From Hepsetus odoe (taxonomy: Eukaryota; Chordata; Actinopteri; Characiformes; Hepsetidae): a stretch of 64,000 nt of DNA. A model generated the notes under the pieces. It was not told the DNA's origin. It was given only the letters and a program-made list of their open reading frames with translations, and made no database searches. The stretch spans positions 24,372,581 through 24,436,580 of the forward strand of contig CM029380.1 of NCBI GenBank assembly GCA_017165825.1, in the 5' to 3' direction. Positions 23,691 through 35,679 of this stretch are shown here, piece after piece; the stretch's first letter is position 1; every line of letters starts with the position of its first letter. Position numbers and translations under genes: made by a program.

Positions 23691-24305
23691 TAAGACCCTG
23701 TTTACGTTTACTTTATACACAATTTTAAACTTTCTGGCAAAGCATCCTGACAAGGTATGTATACGTGTGTGTGTGTGTGTGTGTGTGCAAGTGCACGATG
23801 CTAATGGCAGTGTGTGTGTGTTATTACTGGCTCGGTTCTTGGCCTTCACACACAACCTGCTGGCTCTGTGTTCGGTCTAATTAAAGTCTTGAGGCTCAGC
23901 GGAGGTTATTTTCAGGTGTTGTGGTCCTGCCTTTGCTCCACAGCCGCTGTTACAGGAGAGTCTGTTTCTCTGCTTCGTCCAGATCCTCTCCTCACTTTTG
24001 TCTTTTCTGTTAATGCCATTCAGCACCGCGTGTGTGTGTGTGTGTGTGTTATAATACTGCTGTTTAAGACTTTGGGGCTTATTTTTGAGATTTCCTCCCT
24101 GCTCACCCTTCTTTAACTATTGAAAATGAGGAAACAACTATTCATGTGTTTATTTTTACACGTTTTAATGACGCTGATGCGTGTCGGAGCTCTGTGATCT
24201 TCTCTACTTGTAATCTGAATGTTTTTATATCACTGCCTGGAACTTTCATCACACCTGTAGCTGCACCTGCGTACAGTACGGAGACTGGAGTCAGGTAAAG
24301 CAGTG

Positions 24306-24860
24306 TGTGTTGGATGTTATCTAGAACTGGGATCCATTTCAGAACCCAGCACTTCACTCTGCTGGATATGTTTTGGCAGTGGACCACCCTTACACACGCA
24401 CATGCACACCCACACCCACACCCACACACACCAGCACCTCACACAGACTACAGTGACCAGTAGCATGTCAGGGTCACTGCTGGGCTCAGAATGGACCACC
24501 ACCACCCAGAAAATATCAGGCCACCCCAGGTGCGTGTTTCTAATAAAGTGGCCAGTAAGAGGGTGCACAAGGTGGCGTTTCTTATAAAGTGGCCAGTGAG
24601 GAAAGGCCCAAATGGGTGTTTTATTAATGTGGCTATTTTGATAATAAAGAAATTGAAGTGGCTATAATAATGAAATAATTCTTTAAAAATTTTAATAAAG
24701 TTTCTAATAAAGTGGCCAGATGGTGGAACCACAAAGAGGGTGTTTCTAATAAAATGGCCAGTGAATGGAATCACAAGATGGGGTTTCTAATAAAGTGACC
24801 ATAAGGAAAGGCACAAAGTGGGTGTTTCTAATAAAGTGGCCAGTGAGCGGAGGAGTGTTT
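24306..24860. repeat. DNA-transposon remnant with clustered 'taataaagtggccagtgag' motifs
   Basis: The first half carries a common fish repeat ('gctggatatgttttggcagtggaccac', 'agtgaccagtagcatgtcagggtcactgctgggctcagaatg'). From 24533 the 20-bp motif 'tttctaataaagtggccag' recurs seven or so times at irregular 25-60 bp spacing. The motif resembles the terminal repeat of known fish elements (recall, not searched). Confidence 0.65.
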
Positions 24861-25552
24861 GTTGGTGTGATGATTCTAACGTCTGAAATGTCTGCAGTTA
24901 TATAAATGTTTGTGTAAGATGTCGTTGTGATTGCTCTCAGATTAACACCAGAGTCCCGGGCCAACACCTTCCTAATTGTCTTCTTTCCCAACCCGTCATT
25001 ATTGTCTTGGCGAAACTTCGCTGCCCTTCGCTCCTGGCACAGCGAGGCCTTGTTCTGAGACACAAAAGCCTGGTGTGTGTTGACACCCAGGCTGATTATG
25101 GGCTGATAACATGCTGTGGAACGAGCCCTTTCCGTCTTTCTGGACACTTGCTGTGATTGCATAACAGCCGCAGCCTTACAGATAAAAACCAGTCTGCCTC
25201 CAGTGCCAGTGCTGTAAAAGTAAATGTGTGTGTGTTTGTGTGTTCTTGGCAACAGCCCTGCTTTTATTTCTGCAGTAGGAGTGGAAAAACCTCTTCCTGT
25301 GGAGACTGATGGAAAACGAACAGTAAGAAAGTAAAAGCTTATTGTCTGGAGGGGCTGTTTAATATCAAATCGGCTGCTCCTTCAGAAATGCTCAGGGTTG
25401 GGTTTTTGAAGAGCGTGAGAACTTTATCATCCGTGCTTTGACTTTGTTTTGTAACAGAAGTTTTTAGGAAGTGTTATTTCTTTTGAGAAATAAAATATAT
25501 TTTTTATTATATCAGGAAGAAAATTAAGCTGTTCTCTTTATTCTTTGCTTAA

Positions 25553-25643
25553 AGGTTCCTCAGGGCAACCTACTGGTCCAGGATTCAAACCCACAACCTT
25601 CCAATCATGGGGCCTAGTCCCAATCCACTAGGCCACCGCTGCC
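25553..25643 (-). mobile_element. tRNA-like SINE head fragment
   Basis: Minus strand reads from the A-box region (ggtggcctagtggatt) through the B-box region (ggtttgaatcc) to 'aggttgccctgagg'. Confidence 0.8.
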
Positions 25644-25959
25644 TTTTAAGGAGACTGGCTGTTCAGAGGCGCAATTGATAAAAATGCGATGTAATTGAAG
25701 CCTTAATGCTTTTCATCTCTATCAAAATAGTTTAATATAGAAAGTATTCAAATCAAAAGCCTAAAATGGAGCCCAACTGCAATGATCAAACCAAGAGAGC
25801 GTCAACATCAGACACTCCAGAACTCTTCGTTCTCAGCTCTGATCATCAGAACTGTCCCTCAGTGTCCTCACATGGAGACCCACAACTTCAGTCAGGGAGA
25901 GGACAGTTCACTCCACATTCATGCCGTAAACACACTTCACAACCTAGAAATGTTGAGAC

Positions 25960-26076
25960 GGAGCTACCAGGAAAGAGGAAGGACGAAGAGGAGGGTTATG
26001 GATGTGGTGAGAGAGGACCTGCAGGTGTGAAAGAGGAAGATGCAGAGGACAGGAAGACATGAAGACTATGTTAGAT
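25960..26076 (+). mobile_element. RTE-like non-LTR retrotransposon 3' fragment
   Basis: Encodes degenerate 'ELPGKRK' followed by 'VMDVVRED' and 'EEDAEDRK', the C-terminal end of an RTE-type polyprotein. The preceding 200 bases are unrelated to the other copies. Confidence 0.75.
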
Positions 26077-26274
26077 GAGAAATGCCCTCAGACTTCAGCT
26101 TGTCGATTCTTTTAACCACCAGTGCATTTTGCTGGTTCCAAAATTTTTTTAAAGAAGCAATAAAATTATTTAGCCATGATCTTAACGGCTTCTCCCGAGC
26201 AGGGTTGCCGAAGATGCTGGAGCCCGTTCCAGTGCTAGAGAGAAAAACCTCCAGTCCAGTCCATCTGCCGTCTC

Positions 26275-26372
26275 TTTAAACTCTGGGAGGAAGCCAGAGC
26301 TCCTCTAAGAACCCGGGGAGAACATGAACACTTGGAAAGAACCCTGACTGGGAATCGAACCCCCAACCTGAG
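26275..26372 (-). mobile_element. dispersed fish repeat fragment
   Basis: Reverse-oriented piece of the family at 18600: 'ctgggaggaagccagagctcc', 'cccggggagaacatgaaca' and 'gggaatcgaaccc'. Confidence 0.65.
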
Positions 26373-26799
26373 TAGAGCTTTACTTTAACTCACTTTAACT
26401 CGGCGTTGCCTTTTCATTACGGAGCGTATTTCCAAATTCAGAAACGCACCAAAACAATTTTATGGAACAGACTTGTGAACCGTCCCGATTGGCTGGATAG
26501 GTGGCGGAGCGTGGGTGTGAGGTCGGGGACGCTGTGCCCTGCAGTGCTCTGATTATTCTGGAATATGAAGCGGTTATAAAGGTGATGTAAGGCCTCATTA
26601 ATCTGCTGAAGCTGAGAGAGGTTGACACACAGCCGTTCCCCTGAGAAACACACACTCCTGTCTCCTACATTATTTATCCTCATGTCACTTTTTCGCACGT
26701 CTCTTTGCTTGAGACGCTCTAATTAGGGCCAAACCCACAGCTGTCTGTCCCACGCTGGAGCGGCAGGCAGGCGCTGCTTCATTAACTGGTTCCTTTATC

Positions 26800-27105
26800 T
26801 GTCCTAAAGTATGTAGACCACTGCTCCTGCAGCCTTTCCTCTAAAATCAGGGGTTTGAGCAGAAGGAGTCTGCAGTAGTAATGGCCTCTCCTCTTCTGGA
26901 AGGGTGCTGGAACATTGCTGTGAGGATTTGATTAGAATAATGGAGTCAGTCAGGTCAGGTACTGGTGCTGAAGGATTAAAAGACACTCCAGCTGGTCCCA
27001 AAGCAGCTCCATCAATCCAGAGAGCTCCACAACCCTTCCAGCCCACCAGGACGGTGACTCCAGGCTCGTTTTTGGCTCTAGAGCTTCATTCTGTTGTTCG
27101 GTGAT
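26800..27105. repeat. dispersed fish repeat ('aacattgctgtgaggatttgatt' type)
   Basis: Contains 'ggaacattgctgtgaggatttgatt' followed by 'gtcaggtcaggtactggtgctg' and 'cccaaagcagctccatcaatcc', word patterns I recognise from repeats common in fish genomes. No coding capacity. Confidence 0.5.
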
Positions 27106-27159
27106 TCAGACGCACCTTCGAGTAGCTGAAGTGACTCATCAGAGCGAGAAGTACTTGTC

Positions 27160-27245
27160 GTTGTGAGAAACAGCACTCAGTGAACCACGACCAAATTCAT
27201 CCTCTGCATTTTACCCACACGCACTGTCCGGCAGTGCTGGTGTTT
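27160..27245 (-). mobile_element. tRNA-like SINE tail fragment
   Basis: 'gcactcagtgaaccacgaccaaattcatcctctgcattttaccca' is the reverse complement of the family tail seen intact at 50784-51004. Confidence 0.7.
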
Positions 27246-27560
27246 GTTGGGTTAGTGTGTGTTTGACGGTGTTTATTGGTGTTTGTGTTTGAGTGGTTGG
27301 TGTTTGAGTTTGATGTTTATTGGTGTTTCTTTTTGATTGGTTGGGCTTTGATGGTGTTTATTGGTGTTTGTGTTTGATTGGTTGGGCTTTGATGGTGGTT
27401 ATTGGTGTTTGTGTTTGATTGGTTGGGCTTTGATGGTGTTTATTGGTGTTTGTGTTTGATTGGTTGGGCTTTGATGGTGGTTATTGGTGTTAGTTTGTAG
27501 GTGCTTGATTTGCTGTTTGTGTTTGATTGTTGGTGTTTGTTGGGCTTTATTGATGTTTGT
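27240..27560. repeat. 41-bp minisatellite
   Basis: Unit 'ttgggctttgatggtg(t/g)ttattggtgtttgtg...' starts at 27341, 27382, 27423 and 27464, an exact 41-bp period. The flanks are degenerate. Confidence 0.9.
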
Positions 27561-28194
27561 TACAGTGCTGTGACCTGATTGTAAGATTGCTAATAAGTTA
27601 AATGTTTTCCTGTATTTTTTCCCCAAACGTATCTGTGTATTGTTTCCAGAGTCTGATTTGAAAGTTCATAGCCTGGATCATTGTACTCAATTTGAACTCA
27701 CTGTATTTTAGCCGGTTTTATTATTCCATCAGTGGGATTTGGACAATTATAGAAGACCGTTCACTCCATAGCTCTTACCATCAGACTGTGATCAACACAC
27801 TGCAGACTCACACTGGATTAAATCTTAATATTAATCTTGTGAATTCCAGGGCGAACAAAATGATCAGGAACACAGGGCTTTACTCTCCTCTGGGACCCGA
27901 AGTTCTTCTCCATTCCTTTCTCAATAAATTCTTTTTGGTGTAAAGCTAATGACGCCCACAGGCTCCCAAACAAACATGGTGTTATTCTGGATGGGAAGGG
28001 AATTCAGTTTTGTTGTGCATCAGGCATCCAAACATCCAAAGCCTGCTTGGAATGTGTGTGAATCAGTTCTGTGGCATGTGGCCACTTAGACGTAACTCTG
28101 TTGTTTCCATTTCTCTCAAAGGAAAACAATGCGCCTCCCACACCGACCGGGCCGGATCTCTCCGAACAGACGCCCCAGACAGGTCAGTCCGGAA

Positions 28195-28930
28195 GATTAG
28201 TGCAGATACAGGCTACCATCATTCACAAAGACACTATCTAGAACTTAAACCTGTTCATACCATTGCTCTAAAATCAGTGACCTGTCAGAAACCTGCTTAC
28301 ACAACCGTCTAAAGTCAGTGACATATCTAGAACAGACTGAAACCTGCTTATACCACAGCTCTAAAGTCAGTGACATATCTAGAACAGACTGAAACCTGCT
28401 TATACCACATCTCTACAGTCAGTGACATATCTAGAACAGACTGAAACCTGTTTACACCACAGCTCTACAGTCAGTGACATATCTAGAACAGACTGAAACC
28501 CTTTTAACACCACAGCTCTACAGTCAGTGACATACTAGAACAGACTGAAACCTGCTTATACCACAGCTCTACAGTCAGTGACATATCTAGAACAGACTGA
28601 AACCTGTTTTAACTACAGCTCCACTGTCAGTGACATCTAGAACTTACTGAAACACTATCCAGACTGGAGCCTGATCATACAACAGCCTCTACAATCAGTG
28701 GCATGCCTAGAACTAACTGAAATCTGATAATGCAATAGCTTTACTTTCAGTAACATATCTAGAACGAACTGGAACCTGATGGTACTACAGTGCTTTAGTC
28801 AGTGACACATCTAGAACTGACTGAAACATGTTTTTACTTCAGCTCCACTGTCATTGGCATATGTAGATCAGACAGAAACATGTTTATACCACAGTTCCAC
28901 AGTAAGAGGCATATCTAGAACTGACCAAAA
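28195..28930. repeat. 52-bp minisatellite array, larger copy
   Basis: Unit built on 'cagtcagtgacatatctagaacagactgaaacctg'. Starts of 'acatatctag' at 28321, 28373, 28425, 28477, 28530, 28581 and 28633 give a 51-53 bp period. The array decays outward on both sides, with about 13 units in all. Confidence 0.93.
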
Positions 28931-29039
28931 AATGAAGTGCTGCAGACAGGTCCCTGAAGGTTTCACTGGCCCATAATTCAATGCCCTGGCTCCTTACCTT
29001 TAGCACTGCTTTTGTCTTTTTATCTCAGTTCACTTGCTC

Positions 29040-29129
29040 AAGGGAGCATCAGGGCAACCTACTGGTCCAGGATTCAAACCCACGACCTTCTGATCCTAGG
29101 ACCTCGTCCCTAAACATTAGGCCACCGCA
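29040..29129 (-). mobile_element. tRNA-like SINE head fragment
   Basis: Same extent and orientation as the fragment at 25553: A-box region 'ggtggcctaatgttta', B-box region 'gggtttgaatcc', ending near 'aggttgccctgatg'. Confidence 0.8.
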
Positions 29130-29500
29130 TATCTGTCCACATATTTGACCTTAGAGTCTATTGGCTGAATAATAATGCTGTGATGTGGGAAACCGTGTAC
29201 ATTTATCTCCCAATTTATCCCGTTAAACCTTTTATGAGATGAATTAAATCTGCAGAAAGGATTTATTCTGAGCACTGTGGCCCAGAACCAGAAGGCCTGC
29301 TGTATTTGGGCTGCTGAGACAGGGTCTCTCATGGTGGGCTCCCCCAGGGGACAGGAGTGGAAGTTAATTCTCCACTAATTTGGCATCTTTTTGTTGTGGG
29401 ACAGACAGACGCGCGCCACTGTTTTAGTGACGGGACGGTTTGCCCCCTCTTTTCCACCTCAGTGCCCCCTTTTCTGTACAGGGTCACAGTAAACGTTAAC

Positions 29501-29718
29501 CACACACACACACACACACACACACTTCACAGCACCCCCTCCCAGCCTCCTCTCTCTTTGTCTTTTTGTCTCAGGGCGGCCTCTTTCAGGTCCTTTTGTC
29601 TCTTGCCAACTCTCAAACGGCTATTTATGTGCACCGCCTTAATTGTGTTGCCGGTGGAATCCGTTTGAATTTTTTCCGTTTTTCATTTTGCATCATAATG
29701 GAGCTTTTCACCAGACCA

Positions 29719-29766
<48 letters not shown>

Positions 29767-30114
29767 TCAGAATCCCTTTGAGAGGAAGATGTTTCATCTC
29801 CTCATGCCTGTTTGGATTCTGTTTTGTAACTGAATTACAGGCCCTCCATCTGCAGCTCCACTACGACAGAAGGGAATTAAGTTGTTTACGTTCACGTCGA
29901 GAGTCCCAAACTCTCTCCCTTCTCACATCAGCACCGCTCTGAGATTCAACAGAAACACTGTCAGTGAGATCATTTCCCAGCCAGGCCACGAGACGCTGCT
30001 GGAAATTCTTCTCTGGGAAATGTTATAATATTTAAGCTGAAATTAAAATTTACTAGAAGGCCACACACACACACACACACACGCACACACGCACACACAC
30101 ACACACACACACAC
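29501..30114. repeat. three (CA)n microsatellites
   Basis: CA runs at about 29502-29526, 29719-29764 and 30062-30114 (the last with CG interruptions). The sequence between them is non-repetitive and non-coding. Confidence 0.95.
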
Positions 30115-30290
30115 TGCTTAACATTTGATTTGTGCCTCCAGTCTCAGTTCACTCTGTTTAACAGAGTGATCAGAAAAATAAGGAGGGAAAATAAAGATCA
30201 ATATTTGTTCTGTGAGTTAATAAATACATTAGAATTTAAATATCATTTAGAAATACAGTCCTGGCACAGGAGGAAAATAGATTTAACAAT

Positions 30291-30327
<37 letters not shown>

Positions 30328-30330
30328 AAT
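30291..30330. repeat. (GAAA)n microsatellite
   Basis: About nine GAAA units. Confidence 0.95.
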
Positions 30331-30944
30331 AGCACGCAAGCTGTAAGTGTGGTGTGTGTGTGTTGAAAGTTACACACGTGGATACATGTCACCCCATATG
30401 CCTAGAAAAACAGTGTTAAAACATTTCTAAATCTAATAAAGCAGACGGTTTTGTCGACTGGTTGAAGAGGAGAACTGAGGGATGTGGAGCCTCCAAAAAA
30501 GAAAAGCTGTAAAATGTTAATGTAGAAATAATTTCATAAAACCTGACCAACATCATGAGAGAAGCAGGAGGAAAGATGAAGAAAATGGGCCCTTTAAAGA
30601 GAACTCTCAGTTTTCACTTGAGCAGTCACCCAGGAAGACCATGACATCTGTGTCCCGTGAGAGACTGTCCAGCTGTTTTTGGGGATTTTTTCCATCTGCC
30701 GTCTCTCTTCGCCTTTCCGCTCATTTCCCTCTGGTCCACACACACACACACACACACAGGCCACTCAGGAGACGTCTGCCTGGCATTGCTCCAACTGCTC
30801 TTTAGTGCCTGTGTGAATAAATCCGTTTAAACTGATAGTTTCACTGAAGCATAAAGCAAGAGAAAAAAACAACAAATGTATGGCTGTAAATATGTAAGTA
30901 AAATAGACTCTGGTAGAAGTAGATTCCACTACTTTACTGTGGAA

Positions 30945-31165
30945 AAAGCACAGGAATGTACTGAGAGTGTAAAGTAAAAAGTACAGGAATGTGCTGAGAG
31001 TGTAAAGTAAAAGTACAGGAATGTACTGAGAGTAAAAAGTACAGGAATGTACTGAGAGTATAAATTAAAAGTACAGGAGTGTACTGAGAGTGTACAGTAA
31101 AAGTACAGGAATGTACTGAGAGTGTAAAGTAAAAGTACAGGAATGTACTGAGAGTGTAGAGTGAG
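30945..31165. repeat. 32-bp minisatellite
   Basis: Unit 'caggaatgtactgagagtgtaaagtaaaagta' starts at 30951, 30984, 31016, 31042, 31074, 31106 and 31138. One unit is shortened to 26 bp. The apparent open frame on the minus strand is only this repeat translated. Confidence 0.93.
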
Positions 31166-32247
31166 ACGTGTCTCCTCTGAAGGACGTCTGGAGCGTCTGT
31201 CTGTGCTGAAAGTGAACTGAATCTCACTCCATATTAATAGAATTAAAGACTATTAAAGCCTCGAACTTCAACTCCAATAAAAACAATCTACTGAAAATAA
31301 TCCACATGAACTTCACCGCTTCACTTTCATCACCGTCTCTACTAGTTCTCCATCACGGACACACACTCCACACACGCTGAACTCCACCGTCCACTCTCCC
31401 TGTCCTCTCTCTCACTCTCCTTCACTCTGTCCTGCACCGATGGACACTCAGAGGGACGTCTCTTCTGTGTTTGTGTACATTTAGTCTGAGACGGGTCCTG
31501 ATGTTGGGACGTTGATGGAGAATTAAAATCATGGAGGATCAACTCAGATGTGCAGATATTTGGGGTCAGAAATATAACAGTGTCAGAAACCACATAAGGA
31601 CATCTAGCAGGGATTACTGTCCACCTCCACATGGCTTAAGGTGAGGGGACGTAATACTAATTGGTGGCTTCATTACTCAGTGTCTACATTTGCCTTCAGC
31701 AGCAAACTACCACTTATCATGTCTGGGCTGATGGATTATATCTGGCGGGGACATTTGCCAAACTGTTGCTTTCAGAGGGAAGGCCAGCTCACATGTGGAT
31801 GTAACAAATACTTGGAGGCAGTTTAATAATAGATGGAATAGCAGGGCATTAAACAGGACGGTTTAAATGGTCAGTCATCATAATCAGTGGCCTTCCAGCT
31901 CTGTGTGTGGTCGGACCGTCCGAAACCAGACGGCAGCCTTTCCCGGAAAATAATGGTATTTGAACGTCTGGTTTAATTCTCTTTTGGAAACTTGGATCAG
32001 CTTGATTTAAAGTAATTCATTCAAGTTTAAAAACAATTCCTGGAATTATGATGTCCTCACACATGGAAGATTAGTACATTATCTGGAGAAACAGTGTAAT
32101 AAGCATAATATACAACAATTAGAGGTAAACCTTGGACTGAAAGTTTCTCCTGAAAGTTGCTCCTTCTGGAAAAGCCTGCAGTGAAATTTCAGACAGGCTC
32201 CTGGATTATTTTAACACAGATGATGTTGTTCTAGTAAGCAGAATCTA
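31166..32247. other. unclassified non-coding sequence
   Basis: No exon, promoter or recognisable repeat is evident. The sequence is moderately AT-rich with scattered short open frames and no splice context. Confidence 0.5.
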
Positions 32248-32640
32248 AACTATAGCTGCTCCCATTAGGTGTCTCCACATCTTCATGTCTTCATGTCCTC
32301 TGCATCTTCCTCTTCACACCATCCCCCTGCATGTCCTCTCTCACCACATCCATAAACCTCCTCTTTGTCCTTCTCCTCTTTCATCCTCAACATCCTTCTC
32401 CTGATATACTCCTCGTCTTTCTTCTGGGCATGTCCAAACCAACACAATCTCACTTCTCTCACTTTGTCTCCAAACCATCCAACCTGAGCTGTCCCTCAAA
32501 CATACTCATCCCTAATCCTGTCCATTGGTGCAAATCTCAGCATCTTTAACTCTGACTCCTCCAGCTCCACCGTCTTGTCTTTTCTTCAGAGCTGCTGCCT
32601 CCAACCTGTATACCATAGCTGGTCTCACTACAATCCCATC
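32248..32640 (-). mobile_element. RTE-like non-LTR retrotransposon 3' end
   Basis: One of the two longest copies. The complement, read 3' to 5' on the plus strand, runs from 'gctgctcccattaggtgtctcc' (element end) through 'catccataaacctcctctttgtcc' to 'ctgtataccatagctggtctcac'. It corresponds to the C-terminal reverse-transcriptase region with several stops and frame breaks. Confidence 0.8.
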
Positions 32641-33214
32641 ACACTTGCTGGCAATCAGAAATCAGCCCCTCGGGCCTGTTTGTGCAAGAGATGTGTTGTG
32701 AGCAGTGGTTTCTTCTCAGATCCAAAGCAATCATCCCGAAGGCAGTGGAGGAGGTTGCTGTCGAGGCCTGCAGTGTGTGGTCATTTATTCATTCCATTCT
32801 CCATTTCTTCATTTACTTGGCAATTTAACATTTTGCCCTAAAAGACATTCTACTTCTCATCAGCTCTGTGAGAGAGCGCCTCTCCACCTGCCTGAAAACC
32901 ACAGTCCACACCTTCCGCCCTCCGGCAGCGAATACTGCATCCGCACACAGCGGGCGGTGCTGGGAAAGGAATGCAGCCTGCAGGCGAGGACTTACCCGCC
33001 CTGCCCTGCACGATGCCATCGGAGTGCGGAGACTAAAGACAGTATCTGTCCTCCTGTGGGATCCCTGTCCTGCTCATTTAGCTTTAAAGGAGAATCAACA
33101 CATACATCAAGGATAACTTTATTATTTTTATATATTCTGGTCATTCTATGCCTTTCATAAGTTTCAAAGGCTTTCGTTGACAGTTACATTAAGTTTATGT
33201 TTATGCTTACGTTT

Positions 33215-33800
33215 AAGCTTGCGAGTCAAAATCTGCAGTGTTGATTCTTCTCTTTGAAGAGCTCTGCATTTCACCCTGACATGCTGTCAATCTACTTCTG
33301 GGCCAGATCCTGACTGATGGAGCCCATTCTTCCATAATCAGTGCTTGATGTTTTTCAGAATTAGTGGGGTTTGTTTCTCCAACCGTCCCTTGAGGATTGA
33401 CTGGAGCTCCATCATGCTGGAAAAGACGTTGTTCTTCCCCAGACTGTTCTTGGATGGTTGGGAGAAGTTGCTCTTGGAGGATGTTTTGGTTCCTTTCTTT
33501 ATTCATGGCTGTGTTGTGGGGCTAAACCGTCACCTCGGCTGAGAAGCTCCACACATGAACGTTCTCAGGATGCTTTACTGTTGGCAGGACACAGGAGTGA
33601 TGGCGTGCTCACCTTTTCTTCTCCGGACAATCTTTATTCTGGATCCCCCAAACAATCAGAAAGAGGATTGATCAGAGGAAATGACTTTACCCTAGACCTC
33701 AGCAGTCCAATCCCTGTGCCTTTTACAGAAGATCAGTCTGTCCCTGATGTTTTTCTTGGAGAGAAGCGGCTTCTTTGCGGCCCTTCTTGACACCAGGCTA
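33215..33800 (-). mobile_element. degenerate Tc1/mariner-like transposase fragment
   Basis: The minus strand encodes pieces such as 'NKERNQNILQEQLLPTIQEQ' and 'LFQHDGAP', the block around the second catalytic Asp of Tc1-like DDE transposases. A sister copy lies at 58290-58690. Frames are broken; it cannot make an active enzyme as it stands. Confidence 0.75.
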
Positions 33801-34054
33801 GAGAGCACCGTACTGCGTCTGAAAGCAAATAAGTGCATCTGCTAGTTTACACTGTAAAGTGTCAAGTCAGTTTCATTTGTAAAATGCTTTTTATAACTGT
33901 TATCGTAACAAAGCAGATGTACAGAATTTGGTCTGAGTGACAAACTCCCTAAAACTGGAGGAAGAACCTGGGGAGGAACCGAGACTCAGAAGAGGAACCT
34001 GTCCTCCTCAGAATGACCTGATAATCAAGAAGGAACTTTACTGTTTAGAGTGGT

Positions 34055-34175
34055 TGAAAGTTGGGCTGGCGACCTGTCCAGGGTGTGTCCCCCGTCCTCG
34101 CCCTGTGTGAGCTGGGATGGACTCCAACACCCCCCCACGACCCCGTTTGGGACAAGCGGCAGAAAATGACTGACT
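34055..34175 (+). mobile_element. repeat tail 'gggctggcgacctgtccagggtg' type
   Basis: Contains 'ctggcgacctgtccagggtgtgtcccccgtcctcgccctgtgtgagctggga' and 'gaccccgtttgggacaagcggcag'. This 3' module also forms the second half of the SINE at 52115-52345. Confidence 0.8.
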
Positions 34176-35464
34176 AAAAATATTTTATTTCTGGAAATCA
34201 AGTTCTGAACTTTCTGCCCGTTTAATGTAAACGGTAAAAGTTTCCTTTTTTGCAATTTTGAAATAAAATCTGAATATTAAAAGTCTGTATAATGTAATTA
34301 TAAACCAATCACTGTTTTAATCTTCAGTGTCTCTAATAGACTCACTTATGTGGTTTCTGACACTTTATGACTTACTGTTGTTATAAATATGGGCAGAAGT
34401 TGGAATTAAAGTCAGATTTCGGCGCTACAGTCTTCTGTACTTTTGTCCATTTTTCGCCCACAGTGTTCGACACCAGCGTCTCACGCAAATAAACTTCTAA
34501 TCACTCGTTTAACCGCAGCTTTACTGCCTCCACACACACTGTGGATGTGAGGGCAGGGTGTGGTAGAAATCTGCAGGAATCTGCTCAGTGTTTCATACGT
34601 TGCTGCAACTCCTTAACCCTTTAACGCCCAGTTTAAACCTCCTTTGCTCCTTTTGTTTCCTGAGCCTGGGTTCAATTCTGAGGATTCTTTTTTGTTCCAT
34701 AAGATGAAAAATATGAATTCACCATGTATGGGTGCAGAATCTACTAATTTCCACTGGAAATTCAGAGTCGTTTTAAGGAATAAGGTCATCCAGGCTATAA
34801 ATATACAACATTTGGTCACTTTAGAGAAGTCATGACATTTTTCCTCCTCACACTACAATTGTTGCACCTGAAAGGGTTAATCACCATGTGGAAAATACTT
34901 AATGCAATACAGAAAGTCGGCAGAAACAATCTTTCTCTCCAAAAAAACATTTATTCACCCAGAAGACAAACACATGAAAGTCGGAATCAGTAACATTTCA
35001 GTGTCTGTGAGCGTCAAGAACAGGAAATCTCACAATCAGTGCTTTACACGGCTCGGCTGAGGACACGACACCATGTTCCTTTTACCGACATCTAAAGATA
35101 TTTGAGTAAGCTGAGCTGGTAGTGGTGGGAGTAGGATTTGGTTTTGGAGGAACCACAAACAATAAAAAAAATACATTAAAATGAAAAGCTAAGACAAAAT
35201 ATACACATTTTCTATTTAAAATGTACAAGAAACCATCAGCTGTTGCTACATCAAAATAGGAAGGTTCTCTAACAGAGTATCAGTCCAGTTTGTCCATCAA
35301 TGAAGAGAGGAGTCGGAGACGAGGGGACGATCGCTCTGATCAGTTCACACCAGATGGTCTGAGCATTTCTTCAACACAGATGATGGCTAGCAGACCAGTG
35401 CCAGACTGTTCATTAAAGAAAACTCTTACAAATGAGAAAAGCTCAAAAATATAGACTACACTGA
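34176..35464. other. unclassified non-coding sequence
   Basis: Low-GC sequence with no supported gene. Around 34610-34870 there is a stretch without obvious repeats; nothing else is recognisable. Confidence 0.45.
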
Positions 35465-35620
35465 ATATGATGCAGGCTGCATGGTGGTGAAATGGTGAAT
35501 GGGTTCTGGTGTTCAGGAGCTTGGGTTTCCTCCCACAGTCTAAACACACGTCAGGTGGACTGGTGATGATAAGCTGTCCTCTAGGTGTGTATGAGTGTGT
35601 GTGAACGTGTTACATCTCGG
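35465..35620 (+). mobile_element. dispersed fish repeat fragment
   Basis: 'gcttgggtttcctcccacagtctaaacacacgtcaggtggactggtg' and 'aagctgtcctctaggtgtgtatgagtgtgtgtgaa' are the middle of the family seen at 18600 and 40010. Confidence 0.8.
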
Positions 35621-35679
35621 TCATGTTCGCTGGGTTTGTTGTCCAGTGGTTGAAGATCTTCTCAGTGCAGTGCTTTTCT

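Noticed and set aside
28195..28930. CRISPR-like array of direct repeats
   Set aside because: Units are contiguous 52-bp tandem repeats with no constant-repeat/variable-spacer pattern, in a vertebrate genome.
30934..31227. 97-codon minus-strand open frame with recurring Tyr/Thr/Leu/Ser peptides
   Set aside because: It is the translation of a 32-bp minisatellite.
33213..33506. Possible active transposase gene
   Set aside because: Only a short central block of a Tc1-like enzyme remains, with the ends missing and frames broken.
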